A DNA stretch of 32,886 nt from Saccoglossus kowalevskii (GCF_000003605.2 NW_003121418.1:250011-282896); one strand, 5' to 3'; positions 1-13,740 are shown, counted from the first letter of the stretch. Translations and numbers: made by a program. The notes: generated by a model from the letters alone, not told the origin.

Positions 1-3000
1 CACCCTGTACATACGCACCCGCAGGTAAATCTATATGGGTGTACAGACTCAATGAACACCCGTGTGTCATAAATGTTTGAAATTTAAATATTAAAAACGT
101 AATTAAGTTCTGTGTAGTAGTACATTAGTTTCTCAGTGGAAATTTCTCTCAGCGAGACATCACAGACAATTGTTTTTGTTTTTGATGATATATAAATGTA
201 TGTGTCGTTGATGAAAGAAAAAAAAGGCAGTAATTCGTCGAGTCTACAACGTCGAAAAGGTTTGTTTCAATGATCGCAATCCTTCCCGATGCACAGGTGG
301 ATCATCTGTTTACGTAATAATAAGGCTACGCTGAAAGCAATGCAATAGTTTTAGCGTATGTCGCGTCGTGTTGTATACAGTATTCAGGCGACGTACAGCT
401 GTTGGCTTTAAGCGCGTCAAGTCAAAGTATACGTTTTGCAAAATATTTTCTATATATCGAGTTACTGTGTATTAGAATAGGACGTTCATGGTGAATATTA
501 ATATTATTTACCAAAAATGCAGTAAACGTACAGATCTTCTCGAAATTGAATTTCAGTTTTTATTATCAAGTTATGGGAACAATCATTTAAATGCCACTAC
601 GTGCCTACACCACAGATAAACGGCATTCTAATGAGCAAATATCTAGTTAATTTTATTTCTGGCATTTCCATATAGATTAGCGACGTATTAATTTCCCTTT
701 TTTGTGCGCCATCTTTTAACTATCATTAACAGTTGCGGTATGCACGAAGAAATGGCGTGAATTCCAGGTGAAAGTTACATCTCAACTGCCAATCACTTTG
801 TCTGTACGTATGTGTGTTTAAGTGAGTCATGGATTGGTGGGTGTGAGGTGAAAAGTGCATCATTACTAGGAAGATAATCAATCAGTCTTCTGTGTTTAAC
901 GTGTAGTATAATATGTGCTTTATTCACAAAACTCTTCTTTCAAATTGCTTTTCAGTGAACATCCTCCGAATATTTCAGTTGAGTACACTACACTAATTCC
1001 AACGTTCAAATGATAACAACTAGTAAATATATCCCAATTTGTTCCACCTTCGTCGATATTAATATTAATTAGATAGTGCATTGTATTATAATATATGTTC
1101 ACAATCTTGGCGTAACGTGACGCGCTATAGTCGTCACGCAACGCGCGTTCAAACGCGACGCGATGCGAATACTGCGGCGTTTTAAACATGCCATCTGTAA
1201 AAAAAATTATCACAAAATTCAAGGCATGTTTCTTTTCGGATTTGGATTACATATTTATGACCGAAAAGTGTGACACAGCATAATTGAGTTGAAGTTTCTG
1301 TTATTATGCTCGATGCATTTTTTTTTTTCAAATATGCTTCCACCATTTTAAGTTTGTACTTATACTAACATGAATATTCAATTATTTATCACGGTCTCCA
1401 GGACTTTAGTCATCCTTCATATTGCACATATGATTACATTATTTATTTATAAGATATTCGGTGGTCAGTCACCAATCTATGTACGTGTATTTACTTTGTG
1501 TATATTGAAAATGTTTGACAAGTTTTCTATATATTTTAGAACAGTAACTTTGAGTACTACTATCCGAGGCATGCGCACATTGATATTAAAATCGTTCATA
1601 TATCTACATAAAAAATATGAACATTATATTACATTATAGAGAAAATAGGAACCGAACCGAAGCGAACGGGCAAGCAGGGGATAATTTTGAAATACTTTAG
1701 TAAATACTGTAATTGTTAGACATAGTGACAAAATACATTGATTACAACCCAAAATAATATCCATTATTTATTTGCATTCAGATTTTTTTATTTCGCTACA
1801 CCAAGACTCTCACTAATACACGTACCCTCGAGTGGCACTAGAATCCGTAATTAAAGTTGTATTTTTTCATTAAATCTAAAACACAATTACAAGTGATTGA
1901 ATTATTTAGTTTTTTTTTCAGTAAGGTACCAGGCACGTATTAGACGGTTTCAGTCACGCCATCGTCATGTCAACGGGGAAGTTAATTATTAGATATTTTG
2001 ACATTTAACACATTTCATAAAGTACGAGCCTATCTTTTGAGTGCAGATATTGAAATTGTTTTTCGAATCACAGCTAAATTATTCGTTCACAAATTGCCGC
2101 AAAGTCACTTGAAACATTTTGTTGTTGTGACTTTATATTTAAATTTTCGTTTCTGCTTGCCAGCAGGCTGTATCATTTAGAACCACACTGTTCACGTACT
2201 CCCGTTATTAGGAAATTCCGTTTCTACATTGTTAAACCTATGTAATTTATGAACCAACACTTTCTCTGAGGTTACACTCGCCAAACGACATATGTGAAAA
2301 CAACTTTTAATGTGCCAGAATCATTTGCGTATTACGCAGCCGCAACATTACTACAGCAGAACGCGATTACAGAGAAATTAACAACACACGCTTATAATTC
2401 TTGTTTACAGATATAAACAAATAAAACAATATTAAAAACAGCCCATAAAGCATATCCCGTTTCGAAATAATCGGGAAGAACAGACGAAACACATGAAACC
2501 ATATTTGCATAATGCAATAATATTTCACCACGCGGAAATATTATATGAACCTTATTAATTTCCGTAAATTATCATATTAAAAGCAAGGCACTTATCATGT
2601 ATAATCATAGTATTGAATCGATATTCCTATTAATAACACAATAGATATCAGTTTCTATTGACCAAGACTTCGCTTTTTCTAATATGCATTTATATCGTAT
2701 ATTACTAACTGACATAACCTCGGACGGAAAGATGATCTCATTTGTTTTACTTCATGACATATTTTATCTCTTAGCGCAATTCCTTGGTATGGTTAACCAA
2801 TTAAAACACACGATGGGTTAAATTGAGCCAAGCTTTCTTCAGTCACCCAGTGGCAGTAATATAACGCTTTATCGCGGTGTGTTAACCTGGCAAGCTTTCA
2901 CAAACAGCGCGGACACACCTGTTTTTAAACGCATGCACTGTCATGGCACACAACACCTACACAATCCCTCAGGCCGGTTTTCGCATGTTCCGTGATACTG

Positions 3001-6000
3001 CATGAATGCCGCCGCAAGTGCTTCTCTGTAAAGTTCATTCATGTCGTCAGCCTAGCTACAACCCACTTTTAAAAATCAAATCAACGTATATAGACTACAT
3101 TGATAGAACCAAACAGATGAACCACACATTTGTATAGAAGATATCAGGATTCTATATCACATAGTGCAACATTGAATGGTAGTTATCAATATCAGAAGCA
3201 CCAGCATCAATGCATTAACACATACAAGTCTTTTGAATATACACATTTATATACTACACTAATCTCGTAACGTTATCGAGACACTTTGTCCCAGAATAAA
3301 TAAAGTATGTATTGGCATACTAATCCGATATAACAACTGACATTTTTAGCGCCAAATCCGATAACCTGCCCAGCAGCAAGGCATTGTTTCCAAGTCATCG
3401 TTGATATGTATTCTGATTGGTTGGTTGGTTGTGGGAAAGGTATGTTGTACGTTGCGCGTGTAAGGAAGATTTATCTATAAATGATTCGTATTATTCTTAC
3501 ACCGAACTAGTTAACTGTCACAACTGAATGAGCCCAACAAATGTGAAAAGTGTTACATTCACAGCTAATTCTGTCCACCACAGTGTGATAGTAACTCTGC
3601 ACTTTAAATTCTGTCGATGTAACACAATGCTATTTTTTTTAAAACACGAAGTAGATATTCTGTCACTAATAAAACATTCATGCACTTACGCTCCTAACAT
3701 CACAATGCTTTTCTTAGAGATTTCATTTGGCACCTCAATTATTTCACCTTTTGATCCTTTTTCCTTTTATTCCCACATCAGCGGCATGTGCGACTGCTTG
3801 TGACATACTCACCCAGTGAATGGAGTGCACAGTCATTTGCATAAATCCGTTTTTGATATTACCTTCTCGGCTATATAGTTATTTTTGTTCATATATGTCT
3901 AAGTAGATTTATCTTCACAAACCGACTGCAACCTGGCATCTCCTTAATGCAATTGGCAATTGTACATATGCATTAGGAAGGTATCGGTTTAATTCGCTGT
4001 CGCTCAGAGTGAAGACATATATAAACAAGTCATTGTCACTGTATTACAGACGCAAGATATGTGAAAAATAAATGGAGTGCAACAAAGGCCCATTATGTTT
4101 AAATTATGCACCAAGACTGAACAGAATCAGTCAATGCACGACTGAGATCAGGTTCCGGCCCAAACATGTGTGAGATGCGACTGGATACGGACGTACAGAC
4201 ACACGCACATACGCACGCAGTGGTGGGGGTCAATTCATAAGTCCCCATTTGTCGGACGCGCTATTTTCGTATATATTCAGCGCTGTCGGTGTATACAAAC
4301 TTCTCTGTAAGGCATATTTTGCTCCATGCATTGTCGTTTGAACACTAAATCTGTACAATCGGCATGGTGTGTGTAGATAAAATGTAATTAAGGGCGAGAC
4401 TGAAAACTCATAATTATCTTTTATACAGCACGATACCAATATATGGTGTATGTATTTCTCATAGTATAAATATAATGTATATATATTACAGTATATAAGC
4501 AGTGTCAGGGTATACTTATGTTGGCAACACTGCTTTACTTAACAAGATCTACTTAATGATCTGTATTACAATACGTGATCTGTGAAAATAACATGTACAG
4601 TGTAATGACGTTTAAGTTCGCTTTATGCATAACTATGTGCAAACTGTTTGTGCATTAAATGGAATTGATGAAATGAATGAATATTTGTAAAAATAATTTG
4701 TGTATTTCGTGTTGTATTCCCCAAACTTGGAAAGGTGTTATACGACTGCATAATATTTCCGGAGAAAATACTCGCACTGCACTGTTCGCACTGTTCGATT
4801 TCCGATCCAAATACAATTCTTAGGCTAATTGCATAGGAGCTGATATGCCCCGATGTTCTAGAACTGAACATATTGTTAATCATCTCAGAGTTTGATAACA
4901 CAGATATGTGGATGAATTGAATTAACTACCGAATATACTGTCTAGTAACCAGCTAGAACCAGTTTTATTTTGAAGAGCACGCTGTAAACCAACAATTGAA
5001 TACGTTTATCCAACGGATAAGCTGTGACAAAATATTATTGAACGGCTTGTGTTTTACATAACAAATAAATGTTTTACCAGACAAATAAATTTCGGACCAA
5101 GTTGCCATAATGTACATGTACCTGTGATCTTAGACGTAAATATCGTGCATTCCTTTGTTTTTGTCAGCGTATATAGCCTACGGAACTGGATCATGACAGA
5201 GAGCAAACACACTACTGAATCATATGTCTTTTGTCCAGTACTCGACAATTATATAGCTCCGCCATAATGTCGGAAATCCATTATCGTTCAGTGCTGCAAT
5301 GGAGTGACAATTTAAAAAAATACGTTATTGATTCAAGTAGACCTTTAACCTTATACGTATTGAAACCTCGCGCGGTGGAAACGTGTCCCTCCCCAAACAT
5401 ATTTATCTTACTTTAAAAAGGGTAGTGATTTCTGTAAACACGCTCTCTAAAATATATTTAACACAGTAGCTGCAGAAGGTTTAAACACTGACTTGATAAC
5501 CGAACCAAACATAAATGAAATGTCACTTCGAGATGTTCAAATGTATGGGTAATAATATGAAATGAAACTCTCCGTAATAGTTCATTTCACAAGACATCCC
5601 TTCTAGGCTCAGTGCACTACCGCGCGTTATTTCTTTCAATTACGTGAGAACCAAGCCTTTTTACAGTACGATATGTTAAAGCACAGTCTCGCTATCATAG
5701 GGACTGTGGTTAAACGATATCCCCAAAGGAACTTATTTGTCTTGTGTGAAAAAGTCGAGGACCAAGTTCATACGTCTAACTACGCAAATATAAGTACACA
5801 GCTCTCATTTTAAACAAAATAAAATAGTCAGGAGTCCCAAGAAAGTAAAATGAAATCAGGCATACAAGTGTGCGGCACATGTCAAAACAAAGACTCATAT
5901 TAAATATTAGTTTCAAGTGTGACGTGTTCCACGAACCAGCGTGCGTTGTTGATTCCCCCTTTAAGGGTTCTTCAATATCCCCGCATTTTGATGGGTACAT

Positions 6001-6403
6001 GTATTTACGTTGTACACGACATTATACTGAATGCACGTCGGAATACTTTTAACGTATTTTGTTAAGTCGAGAAAATAAGGTATTATTGATAGAACTCATT
6101 TCTCATTATATGTCTAATATCAGGCAATTAGGGTTTAAAGGTCATTATTATTGGCGTCTTCTGAAAGATTTGCGTATATGTTTGCAAACACGATCACAGA
6201 CGTCCCGATTTATTATACTTCCATCATGAATTATTAAAAACCACATGGCACTAGCTAAAATTACTAAATGTCTGCCCAGTGTCGTTTCAGTGTACTATCA
6301 ATATAATTAAAGAAGAAAATTGGCGTTATTTACCCCAGTGTTCCCTTCTATAATTACCCGCTACGACAGTAATCGACTATGATGACAGGATATTTCCTTC
6401 GCT
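1..6403. other. Non-coding stretch, no gene recognised
   Basis: AT-rich DNA with only short scattered open frames (all under about 100 codons), none resembling a known protein and none with a convincing acceptor-donor pair around it. Acceptor-like T-rich tracts occur, for example at 1908-1921, but no coding frame follows them. No tRNA, rRNA or transposase remnant was recognised. It could be intergenic DNA or an intron of a gene outside the window; distal enhancers cannot be judged from one sequence. Confidence 0.6.
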
Positions 6404-6499
6404 TTTCCGGAAATGACGTCATTCGAGTAGCTCCACCAGTCTGCCCTCTAAGACATCGTTTCCTAGTTCACTTCCGATTGCAGTAATCCGCCACTTCCG
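6404..6499. promoter_or_regulatory. CRE plus ETS-type motif cluster (candidate promoter or enhancer)
   Basis: Within 96 bases there are a palindromic TTTCCGGAAA (6404-6413), directly abutting a perfect cAMP-response element TGACGTCA (6414-6421), and two CACTTCCG ETS-type sites (6469-6476 and 6492-6499) in the same orientation. CREB/ATF and ETS proteins bind such sites, and the pairing is common in compact CpG-containing promoters of animal genes. The block is locally richer in GC than its flanks. No exon with a good donor was identified next to it, so the gene it might serve, and whether it works at all, are unknown. Confidence 0.4.
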
Positions 6500-6915
6500 A
6501 CCCGATATCGTGACTTAGAGTGAATATAAAAATACCTGACTATTTCAAAGTGATCTATTATTGATAATCGTATGTGTATTCAAAAATGTTGTACATACAC
6601 ATTATCTCGAAACTTTTGAAAATAGATTTCCGCTGATATATCAATAACACACTTGTACTTTAATACGACACATTGTCTAGATGTGATACATTGAATAATA
6701 AGTAATTCAGAGGATGAAATATATGTTCAAATGTTTCAAGACGAATCCGCACGCAAAATTCTCGTTAATCGACCCGGTTGTATTTTTCAAGAATAATATT
6801 GATTTCAGTGGTAGCGTTAGTATTACTTGTCCATAGTATGACAAACGCGACATTTCAATTTTCTGGGAAGTATATATAAGATTTAATTCGCAGGTGTCGA
6901 CTTTTCACTAAAAAA

Positions 6916-7476
6916 TAAAGTAGAAGCCTAGTCATAATTTTTGACAAAATTGGTCATAAATCGCATGACAATGTCCATTAGTTTATTTCGTACAATCATG
7001 AAGCTAATGTCCTATGGCACAATGAAATAGCATTATTTTGTGTGTTACCGTTAAGTTTTTTGAGAAACGTGTCCAAATTTTTCTTGAAAATTGCTACTTC
7101 TAGAACAATTCCATAGAACACAATGTTAAAGAAAAATTGCATTTTTTTACACTTTTTGAAACCCAGATTTTTTTAATAATTCAGAACAAGAAAAAGTACT
7201 CCATCATTAACAATATATGATTTTTTCAGCCTAAGTCACCATGCTATATTTTGTGATATTGCATAATATTTTTACCATAGGAACCTATGAAAAAATTGTT
7301 ACAATAGTGTCAAAATGGCGACTTCCCACTAAAGTACAATCATCATTTTCTCAAAAAAAGGCTGGTGACCCCCAACTTTTTGTAGGTCAATATCCTTGTA
7401 TTGCCTTGGAATACACTTTATTGCAAATTTTAATAAATTCTGGGTATTTTAATTTATGAGTAGGCTTCAACCTTAA
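6916..7476. mobile_element. TTAA-type MITE, longer copy (piggyBac-like non-autonomous element?)
   Basis: The left end reads AGTAGAAGCCTAGTCATAA (6919-6937) and the right end is its near inverse, TTATGAGTAGGCTTCAACC (7454-7472). The right end abuts TTAA (7473-7476) and the left end abuts the near-match TAAA (6916-6919). The interior has no coding capacity and is AT-rich. A shorter relative at 10249-10500 shares both ends and most of its interior, which shows this is a dispersed repeat and not a chance inverted repeat. A TTAA target duplication is the hallmark of the piggyBac superfamily, but the termini do not start with CCC/GGG, so the family assignment is inference. Confidence 0.7.
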
Positions 7477-9359
7477 GGGATAGTGATTGACGCACAAGGC
7501 GTGTTCGAATTTGGTCAAACAGTGTATTATACACTCGTTGTACGCTATGGCGTTCCATAAGTAATGGTGTCTAACGTGAATATTGTGACGCCTACCATTA
7601 CGGCGACAGCCCAGTAATTTGGGAGCTCCAGAAGCAGCGCGTTCTAGTCGAAGTTGGTCTCCGAATATTTAGAATAATATTATGACGTCACCTTTATATC
7701 CAGTTATACATCTACATACAGCGTTGAATGTTTTCGAATTCCTTCCCGAACATGATCCTATCAACAAATCTATTTAACTGGTAACGTCACTCATAATTTT
7801 CAAGTACAAAATCTTTTCAAAAAGTACTAAAAATATCAGTAAAAAAAATTACACCCCTGTAAACTCAGCATTAAAATCATGTGCAATTCATTGAGATTTA
7901 TTGTACATTGCTGGAAAGTTTGAAAGTCGGTGATATGAGTGATATGATGAATTCATGCCGTTCTTGAAACATGATACTTATTTTGGAAAAACACATACAA
8001 CAACAAAAAATCATCGAAAATCACAGAGTGCACGAAATGAAATTATTTTGTGGCTACTTATTAGGGTTAATGGAATGCAACCAAACGTTATCACTGACGT
8101 CTTGTCGGAATATATGTTGATCTGTGCCCGAGGAAAAGTTTAAATTTACGTTCATAATATATACACAATGGTTGGAATTTGCGATACAAATGAACCATAG
8201 TCAAATTAGATTAACCGTTGAGGTAATTTCAGGCAAAGTTTGTACTCGCAGATATCAGTGAAGATCGAGTCGAATCCAATAGAAAGACAGACTTATAGTA
8301 TGTGTAGGGAAGTGTATTTGGGAGTCTTCAATGAATATTTATATTTTTGGCATTTTCTGGGTTCAATGGAGGATATATTTTAAGAAATAACTATTGAACT
8401 CATGTCATTTATATTACCTGAAAATGTTTACTTATGTGGGTGAAAACTGTGTAGAACATTAAAGCACCACAGTTATCACGCGAACAAGTTTGAATTTCGT
8501 ATGTGTTTTTTTACCACATTACCTCAGAAGCACCAGCATCAGTAAGTACTTTCGCTACTGTATGTGTCAAGGGACAACTCGGCGCAGGGTTAACACGGTT
8601 AACGCGAGTTTTCTTACAAACCTGGCACCGACATGCCCGTTACAACACCATTATCACTGACTGCCTCACATTCTCGAATAACCTGACACGTATACGGTAA
8701 TACATATAACGCGAGTTGCGGTAACTATGGAAGTGCCGCCATAAGGTTTGTTTCCGTGCAACGTAGTATGACCTTCATTTGAACTACAAATAGTGGTACA
8801 TAGAGGAATAAAGGCACTGATACAGGAAGTAGAAACTGATTACATCTGTCTATTCAATTACAATCTATTAAGACAAGTACATCTGAGCTACATGTACTCT
8901 TTTTTTAATATTTAAAATATCAAATTTCCAGAGTTATTTATGTGCGTTATAGATTCCAAACCCGTTGTGATTGGATCGGTCTGACGATCCCAAGTATATC
9001 TGAAAAAACAAACATTTTAGATTGATAGAATCGGTGCGTGTCGTTATACGGCGATGTGATACAATCCCTGTTTCTTACTGTCATATTTTGTAAATATATC
9101 AAATGATTTTTTGGGTCATTTTCCGGCAATTTGCAAGCTAATATCATAGCTACATGCCATGTCACATTACATATGACCATGTGTTCGCCAATTTGGTAAC
9201 ATCAAAGTAAGTGTTGACTGGATTAACAAATATGAAATTATTGGTAAAAGACGCAGCGTGACCGGTATTTTTAAACTCCATAAAGCTAGGGAGTTAAGGT
9301 TAAAATCTGATTATTGGATTCACGGTCGTATTATCGTAAATGTACACGTGTATGTAGAA

Positions 9360-9530
9360 TACTACAGTATGATCAATTGCAAAATGGAATCCTTCCAAAT
9401 ATCTGTCCTGCATTCCAATTACAAAGTATACAGTGTTCCACCGTTGGAGATAATAAAGCATGTTCTTTATTTGATTGATGATGAGTGGTGTTATTATACT
9501 GCAGACATATCACATGATGGTAGATAAAGG
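9360..9530. repeat. Possible diverged duplication, first copy
   Basis: Positions 9386-9404 share an identical 19-base block (GGAATCCTTCCAAATATCT) with 10086-10104. Beyond the block both copies carry, in the same order, an AATAAA-G/T-CATGTT stretch and a GATTGATGA stretch, so this looks like an old duplication about 700 bases apart and not an isolated word match. No protein or transposon family is recognised. The edges are approximate. Confidence 0.4.
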
Positions 9531-10059
9531 ATTTGGGCGATTACCAGTGTGTTTCAATCGGAATTTGAATAACATAATGAAAGATAACAGGAAAAACCCA
9601 TATACAACGGCTACATATCTTATTCCTGTCAAGCGCTCATCTTCAAAGCGTCCGTTTGTTCATGCATATAGCGTCCGCTAAGTAACACATGGGCTGAGTT
9701 GCTGTTTTTTGGTGTTTAGAATAAAACAAATGCGCTTAAGATACAAAAATATTTTTTTCTCAGGTAGCGTTTTAGAAGGTTCGACCTGATTGTATCTGTT
9801 TAACAAAACGCTGCATACGACCACACAGCAAAAATACTAGTACACATCGGTACAAAGCAATGCAACGCAGTGTGTACAAAATGCGCATATAATTGCAATT
9901 ATTAGGGGGTTCTAAACATTGAACATGCATGTGTGCTTACAAAATTCGTACATTAACAGACTTTATGTCGCAGGTGTTTTGTGTGCCAAAGCCACGGGAG
10001 AACATTCAAAGACGGGGGCTGACAGCCTTCTCTGAATACGTTGTCACGAGATGCATGAT

Positions 10060-10240
10060 TTGTTTATGATTACATGGATTATATCGGAATCCTTCCAAAT
10101 ATCTTCGTCAAGTCACAATAAATCATGTTGGTGATTCATCATCTGGAACATCATAAGGTATTTCCCCAGTCGATTGATGAATACTTGATGAATGTTTGAA
10201 TTCACACTGTGACAGTAGATGATATTGAACGAGTAATGAT
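10060..10240. repeat. Possible diverged duplication, second copy
   Basis: Counterpart of the copy at 9360-9530, sharing the 19-base block at 10086-10104 and weaker downstream matches in the same order and orientation. It ends just before a MITE copy that starts at 10249. Confidence 0.4.
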
Positions 10241-10248
10241 GTTTCTTA

Positions 10249-10500
10249 TTAAGGTAGAAGCCTACTCATAATTTTTAGAACAGTTCCATAGAACACGCAA
10301 AATTGCATTTTTTGACACTTTTTAAAACCCAGATTTGGCGACTTTCCACTAAAATACAACCATCAATTTCACGAAAATAAGGTTGGTGACCCCAACTTTT
10401 TTTTTAAGTCAATAGCCTTATATTGCCTTAGAGTACAGTTTATTGGAAAATGATTAAATTCTAGGTATTTGGATTTAAATAACTCGCCTAGGACTTTTAA
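10249..10500. mobile_element. TTAA-type MITE, internally deleted copy
   Basis: It begins TTAA (10249-10252) followed by GGTAGAAGCCTACTCATAA, nearly identical to the left end of the element at 6916-7476. It ends at TTAA (10497-10500). The interior aligns with that longer copy in order (a CCATAGAACAC block, a CATTTTTTGACACTTTTT block, a GGCGACTTTCCACTAAA block, a GGTTGGTGACCCC block). About 300 bases are missing in two internal stretches, typical of MITE decay. Its clean TTAA on both sides is the better evidence for the target-site duplication. The right inverted repeat is more degraded than the left. Confidence 0.7.
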
Positions 10501-13500
10501 AGAGTACGGTATTATTCTGTGTACACCCTCAAATACAGAACGAAAATACTTCTTTTATCAAAGAATTGTAACTTTATTTACATATTTTACATTATTAATA
10601 ATTAATACAGTTTATCAATTTCAATGAATTTGAAAATAGACATTTAAATGATTTTCACCGAGTATTAGGAAGGTTTGAAAATACCATATGACAATTATGG
10701 CTCAACGATTTTGATTATGCAAATTGGCAAATATATTTCTGATCACTCAACATGAAATGTAATTTGAAAGAATTTGAAAATTTGAAACACTTTGTCCGAT
10801 TTTTTGAAATTGTCAAATACCAATTACATCGCCATTCATCCAGAACGGTGTTTGTATTTTTAACTTTAAACAGAACAATTGCAATAAAGTTAAAACTTAA
10901 CAGTGAAGTTTATACAAGACATCCGACAATCCGATTTGAATATCAAAAAAACAAAAAACTACAAGCAATACAAAATTATCTCGTCCCCACTTTGATAATA
11001 ATTAGAATATCATGTTAGCTGAAAATCAGATACAAAGTGTTTATGCTAATTTATTTTGAATGGCTTGGATCAAAGTGTTTTTTTGGGGGGGGGGCTAAAA
11101 CTTAGCCCGATTATTTTGTTGTCATTTTGTGATGTGAGTGGTAAATTTGTGTTCACGAGGGGTTGGGGATTTACACATAAACACGTTTTTTAAATGCTGC
11201 CGAAATAACGTCACTCTGCAAAACATGTCATCAAAGAAATAAGAATATTCACACTTAATTGCGCATGCGTAACTAGATTGTATACGAAATGTCTGCGTAT
11301 GATTTTGATAACATCATCGAAGAAGGCAATACACAAGCATTGCCTTTCCCTGAAGAAAACATTTTACGATTTCAGGATAAACTATAAATATAATCATGAA
11401 TGCTATGCAGTATGTTTTATTAATAGTTGTTCTGCAAAACGGGCTAAATTCTTGCACATTTATAAAGACACGTTATCCACCAAAATGTGCCAGTTCTTGA
11501 ATGTGGCCTGGAAAAATAGTTGTTTTGGATGTCCTGACCCCGGGAAACAAACGTTCCCTGCTGCCACCATGACCAGTCTATAATTGTGCAATTACATAGT
11601 GTGTTCACACGTTCGTGAGCGCTACGCCCCGTTTATCGTATACAGTGACGCGCTTTCTTGTAAGCCAGTCGCAATCCGAACGTATCAATGATTGGTCGTC
11701 GCACTGGCAATGTATAACTCGAAAGACATATTAACTTTCCAATAATCTATGCTGCTTGATTTCAGACTAGTCTCTGTATTAATGGAGATATTTCAAAATG
11801 AATTTCCTAGAGCACATCCACAGTAGACGTCGGGAATTTCTGATCACGCGCGTCGATATTCACGCCGAGTATATCGAACAACAACTAACACGCGACAGCG
11901 GCGGCTTGCAGTTGATTGATTCCATCTGTGATTCTCATTAAACGGAGATAGCTTAGAACTCAAATATTTGCCAGCGTAAATTGGAACCCTGGGAACCGTG
12001 CAACAACCGTAGCATCAGCTTCATTATTAGTATCAACTTGAAATCATAAAAAAGAAATGCCTCACCACCGGCCTCGGGGAATATAACTTACAAAGGCAAA
12101 TATCTCTCATATAAGCTTCCCTGCTTTGCACGTTATTAAAATAAAAATAAAATTGCTCTTCAAATTTGAAATCCTTATTTGCCCAAAGATACCGCAAATT
12201 CTCTGAATCATAATAATTGTGATTATATGCTTAGAACGCTCTCCGTGGCTCTCTGTGGTAATTAAACATCATACGTGATATACAAGCAATGCTGGCGACT
12301 AATCGAGGGCATTGTACTCATAAATACCAGAAGGAGTGTTTAATAAACTTGACTTATATCCTCTCAAGTGAAATCTAATTAGTTTTCACCACGATGTGAA
12401 ATATATCTGTATATCCCACGTTGTCTTGCATTTCTCTTGGAGCTAATCACGATCTTAGAAGCGAGGACATTTAATTTGCACGTATAATCCACTGGGGATA
12501 AGTTGTACGGGTATGTTTAAAGGTCGCGTAGGTACAGCTATACAGCTGATATACAGCTATGTACAGAGTGTTAAATGTACATTTGATATACTATATATAT
12601 ATATCTCATATATCCTCGTACAGTTTAATACAAATCCCTGCAATCTGATTGGTCCATGGAATCAGATTGAACTCTGACATCATGTCTAAGCATCACGAAA
12701 TACGCCAAAATGTTTCGATGTTTTACACAGTATGTCTTGAATTATTGTTAATGATTATATTAATTCGAATAACTCTGATATTGTCAGATATTATGTACGT
12801 GACGTAACTATTGTGATTTTAATACTGATATTGCGTCAGTGGACTATGTTATTTTACATTTATTGTAATAATCCGATGCCAAATCGTGTGTGCATTCTGA
12901 GTTACAATCGCCTGGGTAGAATAGGCTAGACGACGCCATACAAACTGTCTTACAGATGTGTAGGTTTACTTATTACCTATGTATATATGTGTTTGTTTGT
13001 TTTTACCAACAATTTGCATCTAAAACGCCGTAATTTCTTTTATCAATTTAACGGTACTTGAATGTCCATGCATATCTTTCGAATACAACAATCGCCGTAC
13101 TTAACGCTACAGTCGCCGCGTAGCGCGTTGGAGTAACATGTAAACAAACAAACAAACATACATACGCATCGAACACGACACTTACTTCGCGGCTACTATG
13201 GTGCTTTAAACTTGGCGTGCGTGAACGTTTTTAAATACTATATTATCGCTGTTAATTTAGTAAAGGATGTTTAACAATTTGACGACAACGTCAATGGCAG
13301 TTGAAGCGCAATCGTGTTAGCTGTGGACATTTTACGACGACTCCCGACGGAGCACCGCCGACGGATACAAACCGAAAATTATGAAAATTACATATCCACA
13401 CATATATGTTTGCCATCTACTGCGTCTGAAAAAACACGTATGAATCGGACAATTATTTATAGGGTGGGTGATTACAATAAAATATGCCCAATAAATACGC

Positions 13501-13740
13501 ATCTCATTCTGTCAATATAATGGTTTACTTCTTTGCAGAAGAACCAGTGTCCGGATATATGTCATAGACAAAGATTGTCACTTCTCACAAAATAAAGTTT
13601 TTCAATATTTTTCCAAAATGTGAATCGAGATCTGCATCCGATAACAACTTGTTCCTATTTGAATCAAAACTTAACAATGAAATTAAAAAATATTCCAACA
13701 TTTTGACGGTTCGAAATAATGGGTTCAATATTCAATGGAT
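10501..13740. other. Non-coding stretch
   Basis: No gene recognised. A run of 10 G at 11085-11094 leads into a small hairpin GGGCTAA-AAC-TTAGCCC (11092-11108). At 12532-12560 there are three imperfect repeats of TACAGCTAT followed by an (AT)n run near 12590-12605. These look like simple-sequence features. The open frames of 88 and 101 codons at 10752-11018 and 11278-11583 show no family signature and no splice context. Confidence 0.55.

Larger units (their letters stand above)
7477..10248. other. Non-coding stretch between two MITE copies
   Basis: No gene recognised. It contains a perfect CRE TGACGTCA at 7683-7690, a 14-base segment at 8528-8541 flanked by a good acceptor and a GTAAGT donor (see findings), one copy of an 18-base repeat at 8524-8541 matching 3192-3209, and the first half of a possible diverged duplication. 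The open frames of up to about 90 codons show no family signature. Confidence 0.55.

Noticed and set aside
11085-11108. G-run plus GGGCTAA/TTAGCCC hairpin as a regulatory or terminator structure
   Set aside because: A bacterial-type terminator has no meaning in this genome, and the G-run next to a T-run looks like simple sequence. There is no nearby gene.
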